A stretch of 64,000 bases of DNA from positions 143,104 to 207,103 of the forward strand of contig NZ_FMDM01000012.1 in assembly GCF_900090105.1 (NCBI RefSeq). Reading direction: 5' to 3'. Below are positions 40,724-48,604 of this stretch, in pieces. Both the position numbers and the translations under genes were made by a program. This stretch comes from Micromonospora humi. Lineage in GTDB: Bacteria; Actinomycetota; Actinomycetes; Mycobacteriales; Micromonosporaceae. The first letter of the stretch is position 1. Every line of letters begins with the position of its first letter. The notes under the pieces are model-generated. The model did not search any database. It saw only the letters and a list, made by a program, of their open reading frames with translations, and was not told the DNA's origin.

Positions 40724-41458
40724 TCAGCCGTCGACGAGCGCGGCGAAACGTTCACCGTCTCGGAGCCGGTCGACGAGGTCGCGCACGGCCTGCCGCCCGC
40801 CGTGCGCGTCGACCCAGCGGCTCACCCGGCAGACGGCCCTGGCGTACACCTGCTCGTCCGCGCTTGCCGCGCGCAGCCACGCGTCGAGCGTCTCCGGCAG
40901 CGGTCCCGGGGCCGCGTCCCGGCAGCGGTCCGGTGCGGTGGGCGGCGCGAGGTAACGCCGGTCGTCGGCGACCAGGACCGCGAGTCCCTCGTCGAACCAC
41001 TGCGGAACCTCCGCGTGCCGGGAACCGAGCCGCGCACGGAACTCGACGTGGGAGAGTTCGTGCGCGGCGATCGTCGTGGAGATGCCGCGGGGGGAGAGCA
41101 TCAGCGCCCAGTCGCGGACCGCGACCCCCCGCTCGCCGCCGCCACCGATCCGCTGGTAGCAGTCGGTGGTGAGGCAGGCGAGGACCGTCGGGTCGCTCCG
41201 CCGCCCCTGGTAGAACTCGTCGACCTGCCGGTTCGCCTCGCGGTACACCTCGACGAGCCGTTGCCGGTCGGCGTCCGACAGGCCGGGCTCGGCGTAGAGC
41301 CGGCCCTGCACCGGCACCAGGCCGTAGCAGCGGGGACAGGTGGTCGCGGCGACCGAGGGGTACGCCAGAGCCACCGACGCGACAGTGGCCAGCGCCAGCA
41401 CGACCAGCCCGGCCACCAGCCAGACCCGGCGTCGCCGCCGAGGGAATCGGATGCCCAC
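40724..41458 (-). CDS. Membrane-anchored gluzincin-type metalloprotease-like protein
   Basis: 244 residues. A single N-terminal transmembrane helix (about 12-36) directs the rest outside. The zinc motif H-E-L-S-H is in AAHELSHVEFRARLG, and the third ligand is probably the Glu in WFDEGLAVLVAD, the peptidase MA arrangement. A CPRCYG pair and a further Cys pair (ACLTTDC) suggest disulfides. Family relatives often have no tested substrate. Divergent from the M23 gene. Confidence 0.75.
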   Translation of the reverse strand: MGIRFPRRRRRVWLVAGLVVLALATVASVALAYPSVAATTCPRCYGLVPVQGRLYAEPGLSDADRQRLVEVYREANRQVDEFYQGRRSDPTVLACLTTDCYQRIGGGGERGVAVRDWALMLSPRGISTTIAAHELSHVEFRARLGSRHAEVPQWFDEGLAVLVADDRRYLAPPTAPDRCRDAAPGPLPETLDAWLRAASADEQVYARAVCRVSRWVDAHGGRQAVRDLVDRLRDGERFAALVDG

Positions 41459-41540
41459 TTCGCCTCCCAGCCGGCGAGGTCGGTCGCCGTGCCCATTCTG
41501 CGGTGCCGACCGGCGACCGTGCAGCCCCAGGTCAGTGCGG

Positions 41541-41576
41541 GGTGTAACGGCGGTGTAACCGCAGGTCTCCTAACGT
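41541..41576 (+). promoter_or_regulatory. Promoter with 11-nt direct repeats (OmpR/SARP-type site)
   Basis: GGTGTAAC occurs at 41541-41548 and 41552-41559, an 11-nt period, followed 11 nt later by TAACGT (41571-41576). The repeats replace the -35. Direct repeats at this spacing are the usual target of OmpR-fold activators (SARP, PhoP). Confidence 0.5.
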
Positions 41577-41631
41577 CCTGTTCCGGCGGCGCGCGCCGTG
41601 ACCTGCCCCGTCTACGACAGGATTTCCTCCC

Positions 41632-42186
41632 ATGCGACGTACGTTCTTGCGCGTACTCATGATCTTCGGACTCATGGCCGGCGGGCTCGGCCTCGGCGCG
41701 GGGGCCGCGCCGACGGCGGCGCTGGCGGCCTACGGCGCGGTCAAGTGGCCGGCGACCGGGGTGATCACCGGCAAGGTGGACGACCGGTGCCCCGGCTACG
41801 ACAACCACGACGGCTACGACATCGCCGGCAACTACCGGTCGGTGGTCTCCGCCGCCTACAGCGGGTCGGTCAGCTACGTCGGCTGGGACGCCGGCGGCTA
41901 CGGCAACTTCGTGATCATCTCGCACGCGAGCGGATGGAGCACCCTCTACGGCCACCTCGACGGTTACGTCTCCCGGATGCGGGTGGGCGAGTACTTCAAC
42001 CGTGGTGACGGGATCGGCTACATGGGCTACACCGGCGGCGTCTCGCCGCCCGGCGTCGGCGGCACGCACCTGCACTTCGAGATGCTGCGGTACGACTCGC
42101 CGCAGGTCTGGAACTCGGCCGGCAGCTGCGGCCAGAGCGTGACCCGCGGGGGTGCCGTTCCGTTCGACTTCGCCGGTCTGAACTGA
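41632..42186 (+). CDS. Secreted M23-family (lysostaphin-like) peptidase
   Basis: 184 residues with a signal peptide ending near ALA-A (about 33). The LytM zinc site is complete: H-x-x-x-D in NHDGYDIAG and H-x-H in GGTHLHFEM, with the preceding LYGHLDGY. It lacks a separate binding domain. These enzymes cut peptide crosslinks of peptidoglycan, for growth or against other bacteria. A promoter with OmpR/SARP-like direct repeats lies about 60 nt upstream, and a BTAD regulator gene lies immediately downstream in the opposite orientation. Confidence 0.93.
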   Translation: MRRTFLRVLMIFGLMAGGLGLGAGAAPTAALAAYGAVKWPATGVITGKVDDRCPGYDNHDGYDIAGNYRSVVSAAYSGSVSYVGWDAGGYGNFVIISHASGWSTLYGHLDGYVSRMRVGEYFNRGDGIGYMGYTGGVSPPGVGGTHLHFEMLRYDSPQVWNSAGSCGQSVTRGGAVPFDFAGLN

Positions 42187-42202
42187 CCGCCGGCTGATCC
42201 AC

Positions 42203-42239
42203 CGACGGCGGCGAGCGGGTCATCCGCTCGCCGCCGTCG
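42203..42239. terminator. Very strong hairpin terminator overlapping a stop codon
   Basis: CGACGGCGGCGAGCGG (42203-42218) pairs perfectly over 16 bp with 42224-42239, loop GTCAT. The right arm includes the last codons of the minus-strand BTAD gene. It should stop both converging transcripts. Confidence 0.8.
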
Positions 42240-44307
42240 CCAGTTGTCGGGCATCACCCCGGCTGCCCACGGCCAGGTAGATCCTCCGGGCACGGGCCGG
42301 GTCGCCGGTCAGTACCGCGTCCGCCGCCGACAGCCAGGGCGAATCGGCGGGAGCGTGCCGGGTGAGCGTCCGGCCGTCCACCCCGGACTCCCGCAACGCG
42401 AGCGGCAGGTCGACGCCGAAGCTGCTGGTCAGTGCCCGCCCGGCCACGCAGTCCAGCAGCTCCTCCACGACCGGGGCGACGCGTGTGCGAGGCCGGCGCA
42501 GGGCGACCGCCACCCGGAGTCGCTGCACCAGCGCGGGACCCAGCAGTGCCGCTCCGCCGTCGCGCCGGGCCACCACCTCCGCCTCGGACGAGTGGCGGTG
42601 CGCGCCGGGCAGATCGTGTCGGTGCAGGGCCAGGCGTGCCAGCACGACATGCACCTCGGAGGCCATCCGATGGTCACGATCGTCACCCCGCAGGTAGCGG
42701 TCGCCCGCCGCCCGGGCCTCGGCCCACCTGCCCCGGTGGAACGCCTCCCGCACCTGCTCGGCGACCAGCCAGGGGACGTCGGCGGTGGCCGCCGTGCCGC
42801 GCACCCGACCGAGGGCCCGCTCCCGGTAGGCCGCCGCCGCACCCAGCCGCCCCCGCCGGTCCTCGGCGTCCGCCAGCGCCACCCAGAGCACCGGCGGCAC
42901 CCAGCCCACCCGATCCTGGTACGCCTGGGTGACACGGTCGAGTTCGGCCGTCACGCCCTCGTGACCGCTGCCCAGGTCGACGAGCGCCAGGTTGCCGCGA
43001 GCCCGGAGATCCAGCGGCGTCAACGACAGCTGCCGCGCCCAGCGCAGGCCGAGCCGGCCCGCGCGCCTCGCCTGCACGTCCTGGTCGCTGACCGCCAGGA
43101 TTCCGCAGACGTTGACCAGGGCGGCGGCGCCGGCGGCATCCGGAGCGCGCTCGTCGAGCAGGTCGAGGACCTCGGCGGTGCGTCGCACGGCAGAACCACC
43201 CTCCCCGGGGCGGAGCCAGAGCGACCGGGCCTGCCAGGAGAGCGCCTCTGCCGCCTGGTGCCACCGGCCCGCGCGGCGGAACAGCGTCGCCGCCCGCGAC
43301 AACTCGTCGAGGCCGCCACCCGTCTGGTGATAGCGGATCTCGCCGAGCCGTAGCAGTGCCTCGGCGCGCGACAGGGGATCGCCGTCCAGGTCCAGGCTCG
43401 CCGTGAAGCAGTGGGACGCCTGCCGGTAGTCGCCGCGATCGGCGATCCAGGCACCGGCGCGGTGCAACGTCAGCGACGTCGTCGTCCGGCCCCGAGGCGC
43501 CGGCGGGGCGACCCCGGCCGCCGGGTCGTCGTCGTGGTCGAGGATCCGTCGGTAGGTCCGCGTGATGACGGTGCTCGGCTCCACCCCGAGGTCGTCGACG
43601 ACCCGACGGCGGAACGTCCGGTAGGCGGTGACCGCCTCGTCGTACCGGCCGGCGCGGGCGAGCGCCCGCAGGCGCAGGTCGTGGACCCACTCCGCGGTGG
43701 GCTCCCGGGCGGCCAGGACGGCCAGCTCGGGCAGCACCGACAGGTGGTCACCGAGGCGCAGGCGTACGTCCAGCGACATCCGCCGCAGCGCCTGCACCTC
43801 CTCGGACACCGGGACGAGTTCCGGCCACCGGCCCGGGTCCGACCAGACTCCCTGGCACGGCGCGCCGCGTACCAGGTCCGTCGCCCGGTCGACGAGGGCG
43901 ACAGCGGTCGCGAGGTCACCGGCCGCCTCGGCCCGATGGGCGCGGTCGCGCAGCTCACGGAGATCAGCGAGGTCGGTGCCACCGGAGCCGAGGTCCAGCT
44001 GGTAGCCGTCGACGGTGTGCCGCAGGCCGGCGGCGGCGTCCGGGTGGACGGCCCGGAGCCGCGCCCGGACCCGGTGCACGAGGACCCGCAGGCCGTCCGG
44101 GTCCGGCGGGTACCGCTCGGGCCACACCCGGTGCGCGAGCGTGCGCGGGGGGACGGCGGCCGGGTACCGCAGGGCCAGGGTGGCCACGAGCGCCTGCTGC
44201 CGCCGGCCGTGCAGGGGGACGTCGGTGCCGGCGGCGCGTACCCGTAGCGGCCCGAGGACGCCGCACCACAGCCGGCGCTGCCCCTCCGGCTCGCCCTGCT
44301 CGGTCAT
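42220..44307 (-). CDS. BTAD/SARP-like transcriptional regulator with TPR C-terminus
   Basis: 695 residues. The N-terminal 100 residues form an OmpR-type winged helix (VLGPLRVRAAG, RRQQALVATLALR, LRVLVHRVRARL). A bacterial transcriptional activation domain (BTAD, 110-255) ends in AVTAYRTFRRRVVDDLGVEPSTVI. The C-terminal 430 residues are TPR-like helices; there is no NB-ARC. It is shaped like an AfsR/SARP regulator missing the ATPase. Such proteins activate antibiotic or cell-wall genes by binding 11-nt direct repeats; the repeats before the adjacent M23 gene are an obvious candidate site. Confidence 0.9.
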   Translation of the reverse strand: MTEQGEPEGQRRLWCGVLGPLRVRAAGTDVPLHGRRQQALVATLALRYPAAVPPRTLAHRVWPERYPPDPDGLRVLVHRVRARLRAVHPDAAAGLRHTVDGYQLDLGSGGTDLADLRELRDRAHRAEAAGDLATAVALVDRATDLVRGAPCQGVWSDPGRWPELVPVSEEVQALRRMSLDVRLRLGDHLSVLPELAVLAAREPTAEWVHDLRLRALARAGRYDEAVTAYRTFRRRVVDDLGVEPSTVITRTYRRILDHDDDPAAGVAPPAPRGRTTTSLTLHRAGAWIADRGDYRQASHCFTASLDLDGDPLSRAEALLRLGEIRYHQTGGGLDELSRAATLFRRAGRWHQAAEALSWQARSLWLRPGEGGSAVRRTAEVLDLLDERAPDAAGAAALVNVCGILAVSDQDVQARRAGRLGLRWARQLSLTPLDLRARGNLALVDLGSGHEGVTAELDRVTQAYQDRVGWVPPVLWVALADAEDRRGRLGAAAAYRERALGRVRGTAATADVPWLVAEQVREAFHRGRWAEARAAGDRYLRGDDRDHRMASEVHVVLARLALHRHDLPGAHRHSSEAEVVARRDGGAALLGPALVQRLRVAVALRRPRTRVAPVVEELLDCVAGRALTSSFGVDLPLALRESGVDGRTLTRHAPADSPWLSAADAVLTGDPARARRIYLAVGSRGDARQLATAASG

Positions 44308-44413
44308 CAGCGTCCGACTGGTCCCATCCTGCGACGGCTGCTTCCGGGTCGACCTCGACCCATCGACGTTGCTCGTCGTCGAGTCTAACCGCGCATGCCG
44401 CAGCGCCGGTGGC

Positions 44414-44833
44414 TCAGCCGACCTGGCTGTTGTCCTTCAGCGCGCCCCAGCCGTGCCAGCGGTCGATCTCGATCAGCGCGCTGACGCGAGCGCGCTCCCG
44501 CCGCGGGTAGGGCTTCCCGGTGTAGTGCTGGGAGAGCCGGTCGATGTCGGCCAGGTCGGTGTCGTCCCGCAGCTCGACCACGCGCCCGACGATGCTCAGG
44601 TGCGTGTACCAGCCCTGCTCGTCGAGCGCGGTGAGGGTGACCCGGGGGTCGTTGCGCAGGTGGTTCAGCCGGCGCCGCCCCTCGTCCATGTTGACCAGGA
44701 TCCGGCCGTCCTCCCACAGGTACCAGGTGGCAGCGGAGACCGGCTGGCCGTCGGACCGCAGCGTGGCGATGACGGCGGGGTTGGGCTTGCGCAGCATGGC
44801 AACGGCCGGCTCGGGCAGCGGCGGCTTCGACAT
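44414..44833 (-). CDS. Pyridoxamine 5'-phosphate oxidase-family (F420/FMN-binding split-barrel) protein
   Basis: 139 residues from the ATG at 44833 after GAGGAG. Motifs PNPAVIATLRSDGQPVSAATWYLWEDGRILV and HLRNDPRVTLTAL (parts) define the FMN/F420-binding split barrel of the Rv1155 type. In actinobacteria these small enzymes reduce coenzymes or xenobiotics with F420H2. A separate promoter is likely since the BTAD start is 106 nt away on the same strand. Confidence 0.85.
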   Translation of the reverse strand: MSKPPLPEPAVAMLRKPNPAVIATLRSDGQPVSAATWYLWEDGRILVNMDEGRRRLNHLRNDPRVTLTALDEQGWYTHLSIVGRVVELRDDTDLADIDRLSQHYTGKPYPRRERARVSALIEIDRWHGWGALKDNSQVG

Positions 44834-44899
44834 GGTTCTCCTCTTCGCGACGGCACTGTCTCCGCACTGTACGTATCGGCGGTGCCGCACGCAGGGGAA

Positions 44900-44935
44900 C
44901 CGTGGGCCCGGAGCCGTCCGGCTCCGGGCCCACGG
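44900..44935 (-). terminator. Hairpin terminator of the CE1-CBM2 esterase gene
   Basis: A 16-bp perfect stem (44900-44915 with 44920-44935, GGGCCC cores) and 4-nt loop, starting 9 nt after the esterase stop (44944, minus strand). Confidence 0.75.
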
Positions 44936-44943
44936 GTCGCACG

Positions 44944-46248
44944 TCAGGAACTGATGCAGGTGATGTTGCCGGGCGCGGTGGCGCCGTTGCCGGTGGCGGT
45001 GAACCCGAACGTGGTCGAGGCGTTCGGGGCCAACGTGCCGTTGTAGGGGGCGTTCTGCACCGAGACGGTGCCGGTGGTGCCGGTGTTGACGCCGCTCCAG
45101 AGGCTGCTGATGGCCTGCCCGGAGGCGAGCGTCAGGCGTACGTTCCAGCCGTTGACGGTGGCGGTGGTGTTGTTGGCGACGGTGACCTCACCCTGGAAGC
45201 CGCCCGGCCAGGTGTTGACGGTGCGGTAGGCCGCCGCGCAGCCGGTGGCCGGGGGAGTCGTCGGCGGCGTGGTGGTGGGCGGGGTCGAGGTGGGCGGCGT
45301 GCTGGTGGGCGGCGTGCTGGTGGGCGGGGTGGTGGTGGGCGGCGTGGTCGACTCGAACTGGCTGAAGAACCGCCAGATCTCGCCCGAGGTCCAGGTCCGG
45401 GAGTCGTTCGGGGTGCCCGAGCCGTCGACCGGGCTGGGGGTGTGGTCGCCGTCGAACGCGGCCCACTGCACCGGGTAGCCGGACCGGCAGCCGGAGTAGA
45501 CGGTGGTGATGTGGCTGAAGCTGTTCAGGGCCGGCTCGCGCGGGCTCTGGGCGGTGCAGCCGTTGTTCCGGACGAACGTGTCGCGCAGCGACCGGCCCAT
45601 CGAGATGTTCAGGACGCTGTCGTGGGTGCCGTGGATGCCGAAGTAGGGCACGGGCTGGGTGCCGCCGTTGCAGCCGCTGAGGTTGGCGCCGGAGAGCACG
45701 GCGACCGCGCGGATGACGCTGGAGCGGGCGCAGGCGACCGCGTAGCTCATCGCACCGCCGTAGCTCCAGCCGAGCGCGAAGCGCTGGGTGGTGTCGACGC
45801 AGAGGTCGTTCTCGACCTGCCGGGAGATGTCGTCGAAGAGGGTCAGGTCCCGGCCGTTGGTGTTGGCCCAGCCGTTGTCGATGCCCTGCGGCGCGACGAA
45901 GATCGTGCTGTTGTTCGACAGCGGCAGCAGCCCGTAGTAGCCGGCCGAGGCGACGTTGTTCGCGGAGCCGTTCAGCCAGTGGAAGCCGAAGACCAGGCGG
46001 TAGGGGCGGTTCCGGTCGTAGCCGTCCGGGATGCGCAGGATGTAGCTGCGGTTCTGGCCGCCGCTGGAGATGGTGCGGGTGCCGTTGCTGAGCGTGGGGG
46101 CCTTGCCGCAGCCGGCGGTGGCGGCGAGCGTGCCGTTCGTCGCGGCCTCCGCCGCGCCGCCGAGGCCGCCGCTCAGCACGCCGCCGACGGCCGTCGTGAC
46201 GATCAGGGCCGCGGCGGCGAGGGTGGAGAGTAGCTGGGTACGTTTCAC
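44944..46248 (-). CDS. Secreted CE1/PHB-depolymerase-type esterase with CBM2
   Basis: 434 residues from the GTG at 46248, with GGAGG 9 nt upstream. Signal peptide to about 36 (GAAEA-A). The alpha/beta hydrolase domain has S162 in LGWSYGGAM, D210 in GIHGTHD and H269 in FDGDHTPSP, the feruloyl/acetylxylan esterase (LpqC/CE1) layout. A Pro/Thr linker with TPPTSTPPTS repeats leads to a CBM2 (about 334-434). It should remove ferulate or acetyl groups from plant xylan near cellulose. Its catalytic domain is paralogous to that of the esterase at 61766-63115. Expressed from a promoter 234 nt upstream. Confidence 0.92.
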   Translation of the reverse strand: MKRTQLLSTLAAAALIVTTAVGGVLSGGLGGAAEAATNGTLAATAGCGKAPTLSNGTRTISSGGQNRSYILRIPDGYDRNRPYRLVFGFHWLNGSANNVASAGYYGLLPLSNNSTIFVAPQGIDNGWANTNGRDLTLFDDISRQVENDLCVDTTQRFALGWSYGGAMSYAVACARSSVIRAVAVLSGANLSGCNGGTQPVPYFGIHGTHDSVLNISMGRSLRDTFVRNNGCTAQSPREPALNSFSHITTVYSGCRSGYPVQWAAFDGDHTPSPVDGSGTPNDSRTWTSGEIWRFFSQFESTTPPTTTPPTSTPPTSTPPTSTPPTTTPPTTPPATGCAAAYRTVNTWPGGFQGEVTVANNTTATVNGWNVRLTLASGQAISSLWSGVNTGTTGTVSVQNAPYNGTLAPNASTTFGFTATGNGATAPGNITCISS

Positions 46249-46481
46249 TGTTGCGTGCCTCCTTGCCAGTGGTGGTGGTCCGGTGCCGGTGGTGCGCGTG
46301 CGGGTTCGCCCGTGGTGAGGCGTGGGGAAGCGGGGCCGGCGAGGAGCGGGGTCCTCCGGCGGTGGTCTGCGGTCGGGGGGCATCGGCGCGGCGGCCCGGA
46401 CTGGTCGCCGGTCGGCGGGAGGGTGTGCCCTCGTCGGCGCCGTGCCGGTGACCGGGAGCGTGCCCTTCGCCCCCGTGCCGA

Positions 46482-46511
46482 AAGATAGCAGTTTATCGAT
46501 AACAGGTTCAA
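46482..46511 (-). promoter_or_regulatory. Esterase promoter with a palindrome in the spacer
   Basis: On the minus strand TTGAAC (46511-46506), 18-nt spacer, TATCTT (46487-46482). TTATCGATAA (46493-46502) is a perfect palindrome exactly between the hexamers, an ideal repressor position. Of the 426-nt gene-free stretch 46249-46674, about 227 nt are the predicted untranslated leader of the esterase mRNA; the rest (46512-46674) holds only CGGAA-AA-TTCCG (46634-46645), and no small gene is seen. Confidence 0.65.
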
Positions 46512-46674
46512 CCGCTCTTGTTGCGGAACACGTGCTCCCGGTCGGTCGTTCCGACGGTGAGTCGGTGTGGACCGCTAGCTTCTGAGCTGCGCACACAGCG
46601 ATGGCCGACCACCGAAACTCTCGGACCGACATCCGGAAAATTCCGACGCCGGACCGGTCTGCCGGTGGTGAGCG

Positions 46675-47517
46675 TTAACAGTCGTGGTGTGTGAGCAGCC
46701 GTTCCGTGAGGTCCGCCAGGCGGTCCGCGTCGCGTGGGTCGAGCGTCGGAAAGCTGAGCGGAAGCCGCCGGCCGCGGTCCACGGCGGTCAGCGGCGCGTC
46801 GGGTGGCGCGTCCACGAACCCGTGGATCGGGGACACCGCCGCCGCGACGGGGCGGGCCACCAGCGAGGCCGCCGCCAACAGCCCGCGAACGACGAACGGC
46901 AGCGGGCTGCGGTCGCCGCTCCTGGTGAAGCCGGGATGGTAGAGCACGTACCGCGCGCGGCTTCCCGACCGCCTGGCGAAGCCCACGCCGAGCAGGTCGT
47001 TGGCGCGACCGGCCTGGAGCTGGGCGGTGACCGCCGAATACCCGGACTCCAGTTGCGGGTCCGCCCAGCGCACCCCGCCCCGGGTGACGCCGACGCCCGC
47101 GACGTTCACGATCACCGGGGCGGCCGCCCGGTCGAGCGCCGGCCGTAGGCCGAGACCGAGCAGGTAGCGGCTGAGGTAGTAGAGCGCGAAGGTGCGCTCC
47201 AGGCCCTCGGCGGTGACGATCCGGCGTGGCGCCACCGCGTTGGCGAACAGCGTCAGCGCATCCACGACCGGGTGCTCCGCGAGGATGCGCTCGACGACCT
47301 GCCGGGTCTCGCGCACGCTGGACAGGTCGACGGGAAGGAAGTCGATGGAGGCGCCCCCCAGTGCGGCACCGCGCGCGTGGTCCCGGCCGAGCACCAGGAC
47401 CCGGTCACCGCGTTCGGCGCGTCCGAGGGCGAACGCCCGTCCCATGCCGTTGGTGCCGCCGCTGACCACCACGAGCCCCATTCCGCCTCCACTACCGTTT
47501 CGGTCAACCATGCTCAT
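46675..47517 (-). CDS. Short-chain dehydrogenase/reductase family protein
   Basis: 280 residues from the ATG at 47517 (alternatives at 47511 and about 47481). The Rossmann nucleotide loop is VVSGGTNGMGRAFA; VLVLGRDHARG and FLPVDLSS follow. The usual NNAG is replaced by FANAV and the YxxxK is not obvious (YSAVTAQLQ aligns there without Lys), as in the oxidoreductase/NmrA-like 'atypical' SDRs. Catalytic competence is therefore uncertain. Divergent, with 36 nt between, from an HxlR regulator that probably controls it. Confidence 0.82.
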   Translation of the reverse strand: MSMVDRNGSGGGMGLVVVSGGTNGMGRAFALGRAERGDRVLVLGRDHARGAALGGASIDFLPVDLSSVRETRQVVERILAEHPVVDALTLFANAVAPRRIVTAEGLERTFALYYLSRYLLGLGLRPALDRAAAPVIVNVAGVGVTRGGVRWADPQLESGYSAVTAQLQAGRANDLLGVGFARRSGSRARYVLYHPGFTRSGDRSPLPFVVRGLLAAASLVARPVAAAVSPIHGFVDAPPDAPLTAVDRGRRLPLSFPTLDPRDADRLADLTERLLTHHDC

Positions 47518-47553
47518 CCTGGGCAGGCGTCGGCGGCGGCGAAAGAAGGCACT

Positions 47554-47961
47554 TTGACGGACACAGCGAACACCGGTGTGCGTGCCCGACTCGACGACCA
47601 CCGGCTGCCGGACCCGGTGCCGGCCGGCGAGTACGAGGGTTGCCCGGTCACCGGCGTGCTCCGACGGGTCGGTGACAAGTGGGCGCTGCTGCTGGTCACC
47701 CTGCTCGGGCAGCGGCCGTACCGGTTCAACGAGTTGCACCGGGCGGTCGACGGCATCAGCCAGCGGATGCTCACCCGGACGTTGCGCACGCTGGAGAGCG
47801 ACGGCCTGGTCGACCGGGAGGTGCTCCCGACGTCGCCGCCGAGCGTCGAGTACCGGCTGACGCCCCTGGGCGTCAGCCTCTTGGAGCCGCTCGCCGTGCT
47901 GGCCGGCTGGGCGCTCGACCACCACGCCGAGATCGTCGCGGCACGCCGGCGACCTGTCTGA
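47554..47961 (+). CDS. HxlR-family transcriptional regulator
   Basis: 135 residues from a TTG at 47554 (AAGAAGG 5-10 nt upstream); a GTG seven codons on is an alternative. The winged helix is textbook HxlR: CPVTGVLRRVGDKWALLLV, YRFNELHRAVDGISQRMLTRTLRTLESDGLVDREV and SVEYRLTPLG. Cys preceding the first helix (EGCPV) can act as a redox sensor in this family. Divergent partner: the SDR gene. Confidence 0.93.
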   Translation: MTDTANTGVRARLDDHRLPDPVPAGEYEGCPVTGVLRRVGDKWALLLVTLLGQRPYRFNELHRAVDGISQRMLTRTLRTLESDGLVDREVLPTSPPSVEYRLTPLGVSLLEPLAVLAGWALDHHAEIVAARRRPV

Positions 47962-47990
47962 CTCGCCTCGGCCGTGCCGTCGCTCGGCGC

Positions 47991-47996
47991 TATCGT
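47991..47996 (+). promoter_or_regulatory. -10 element of a leaderless gene
   Basis: TATCGT ends 6 nt before the GTG start at 48003. No clear -35. Confidence 0.45.
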
Positions 47997-48002
47997 TCGG
48001 GC

Positions 48003-48500
48003 GTGCACATCCGTTTCGACGTCCCGGCCGATCCCGCCTACCCGGCCCGCGTGGCCGCCGCGCTCAGCCGCGTCCGGCTGCGCCGCTTCGGATACGTCGG
48101 CGCCGCGCTGGCGGCCGTCGGGGCCGTCGGTCTCGCCGTCTCGTCGGCGCTCGCGTCCGACGACCGGTTCTCGTCGCTGTGGACCGCGCTGCTCGTGGGG
48201 GGCCTGCTGTCCATGCTCTACGCGCCGTGGGTGCGGTGGCGCGCCCGGCGACGCTCCGGTGGCTACGCCGTCGAGGGTGGCTACGACATCACCGACGACA
48301 ACATCATGATGCGCAGCGGCTCGGAGTCCGGCGGCATCGCCTGGGAAGGCGTCACCAGGGTGACGGACGACCCGGAGTTCTGGATCGTCCACGTCGGCCG
48401 GATGCCGGCGACCGTGATCCCCCGCCGGTTGATGTCCGACGCCGACGCCGAGACGTTGCGGGCCTTCATGACCGAGCGCGGCCTGCTCCGGCGTCGGTGA
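48003..48500 (+). CDS. YcxB-like membrane protein
   Basis: 165 residues from a GTG that appears to be the transcription start. Two transmembrane helices (about 33-52 and 58-75) are followed by a C-terminal PH-like domain (YDITDDNIMMRSGSESGGIAWEGVT, FWIVHVGRMPATVIPRRLM), the YcxB arrangement. Function of the family is unknown. The only ribosome-site-like sequence is absent, supporting leaderless translation. Confidence 0.8.
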   Translation: MHIRFDVPADPAYPARVAAALSRVRLRRFGYVGAALAAVGAVGLAVSSALASDDRFSSLWTALLVGGLLSMLYAPWVRWRARRRSGGYAVEGGYDITDDNIMMRSGSESGGIAWEGVTRVTDDPEFWIVHVGRMPATVIPRRLMSDADAETLRAFMTERGLLRRR

Positions 48501-48516
48501 GACGGGCCGCCTCGAT

Positions 48517-48590
48517 CCAGGGATCGGTGGGCCCTGGTTACGCCGACCGATCACGGGCACCGTGAGGGGTGCCCGCCGGAGACTCCGGCG
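48517..48590 (+). promoter_or_regulatory. Three consecutive hairpins before the aldo/keto reductase gene
   Basis: CCAGGG/CCCTGG (48517-48537) follows the YcxB stop and may be its terminator. GGGCACC/GGTGCCC (48555-48574) and CGCCGGA-GAC-TCCGGCG (48574-48590) then abut each other and end just before the GGAAGGG ribosome site. Confidence 0.5.
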
Positions 48591-48604
48591 TGCGGAAGGG
48601 AACC

